31,001 nt of DNA, taken from Oppiella nova (Eukaryota > Arthropoda > Arachnida > Sarcoptiformes > Oppiidae). The stretch is from the NCBI GenBank assembly GCA_905397405.1, contig CAJPVJ010000239.1, positions 1-31,001 of the forward strand, written 5' to 3'. Shown here piece by piece: positions 30,577 to 31,001 of this stretch; positions within the stretch are counted from its first letter, which is position 1, and every line of letters starts with the position of its first letter. The notes below the pieces were generated by a model. That model was not told where the DNA came from. It did not search any database and was given only the letters and a program-made list of their open reading frames with translations. The translations under genes were made by a program, and so were the position numbers.

Positions 30577-31001
30577 CTGTATTGAATAAATGAACAAAAA
30601 CTTACATTAGTTCAACCTCAAGTTATACACTATAGCTAGATAATTTTATTATTTGGAAAATAAAATCAAAATATTCAAGTGTTTGGTTTGAATAAATTAA
30701 TAAAAATAAATTTTAAAATAACTTTTTTGTACTAAAATCAATTAACTGCCAACTTTTATTTTCAATATTTACTTAATATAAATTGTACTGTATGCTTTGA
30801 AATTCTTAAATACACTTATGTGATATATTGAAGAATTTGTACGTCTCCCTATTTATGTATTTAACGTAAAAATGTTAGTCATTGAGTTTACAAAAAAGTG
30901 ATTATTTATAATAATAAATATCTAAATATAATTGGAAAGTGTTTTGTGAAGGCGTTCAGATCATCGATAAGAATGTCTTTGCGTCAACTCTATTGTCAGA
31001 T
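30577..31001. other. AT-rich sequence at the window edge
   Basis: Probably part of an intron upstream of the CUB exon at 30377-30576. The last 50 bases are less AT-rich. They follow a plus-strand acceptor-like gttcag (30960) and are open in some frames, but too little is visible to call an exon. Confidence 0.4.

Noticed and set aside
30961-31001. Plus-strand exon after gttcag at the window end
   Set aside because: Only 41 bases visible; the frames are open but no motif can be recognised.

Overview
This is eukaryotic nuclear DNA, very AT-rich outside the genes, with GT-AG introns of about 60 to 700 bases. The content suggests an arthropod; a mite-like genome with one giant exon is possible, but no marker here fixes the taxon. 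There are no rRNA, tRNA, transposon or CRISPR signals that I can support.

Layout. 1-8678: AT-rich non-coding DNA with no exon I can defend; it is either intergenic or a large first intron. 8679-25907 (+): one very large gene for a modular cell-surface protein. I joined its exons by splice sites and phase. They encode a symmetrical phase 1-1 exon with two LDL-receptor class A modules, a 13-kb exon encoding about 4,300 residues of Ser/Thr-rich, cysteine-free mucin-like sequence with several families of internal repeats, an EGF module, a SEA domain, two more EGF modules, a transmembrane helix and a multi-exon cytoplasmic tail. 25892-28447 (+): two possible extra tail exons in compatible phase (alternative C-terminus), less certain. 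29959-30576 (-): three exons of a second gene, encoding most of a CUB domain. Its 5' end lies beyond the window and it is convergent with the first gene.

Main technical discovery: three perfect tandem duplications (760-1014, 14493-14747, 26203-26457) all have the same form, a 127-base block, one 'a', then the same 127-base block. Unrelated loci sharing exactly 127+1+127 points to contig ends overlapping by k=127 that were joined without trimming, with a one-base spacer. The middle one falls in the giant exon and creates a false stop; discounting it puts both sides back in one frame. A second frame break near 16660-16727, beside a perfect 16-base GC-rich palindrome, looks like a one-base error. 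With both discounted, the exons from 8679 to 25907 amount to 5,049 codons including the stop.

Biology: the order LDLa, long repeat stalk, EGF, SEA, EGF, EGF, TM, tail suggests a giant apical or matrix-anchoring protein that displays a glycosylated stalk outside the cell and signals or tethers inside. It recalls the nematode MUA-3/MUP-4 plan, although the stalk is quite different. The N-terminal signal peptide exon was not found.
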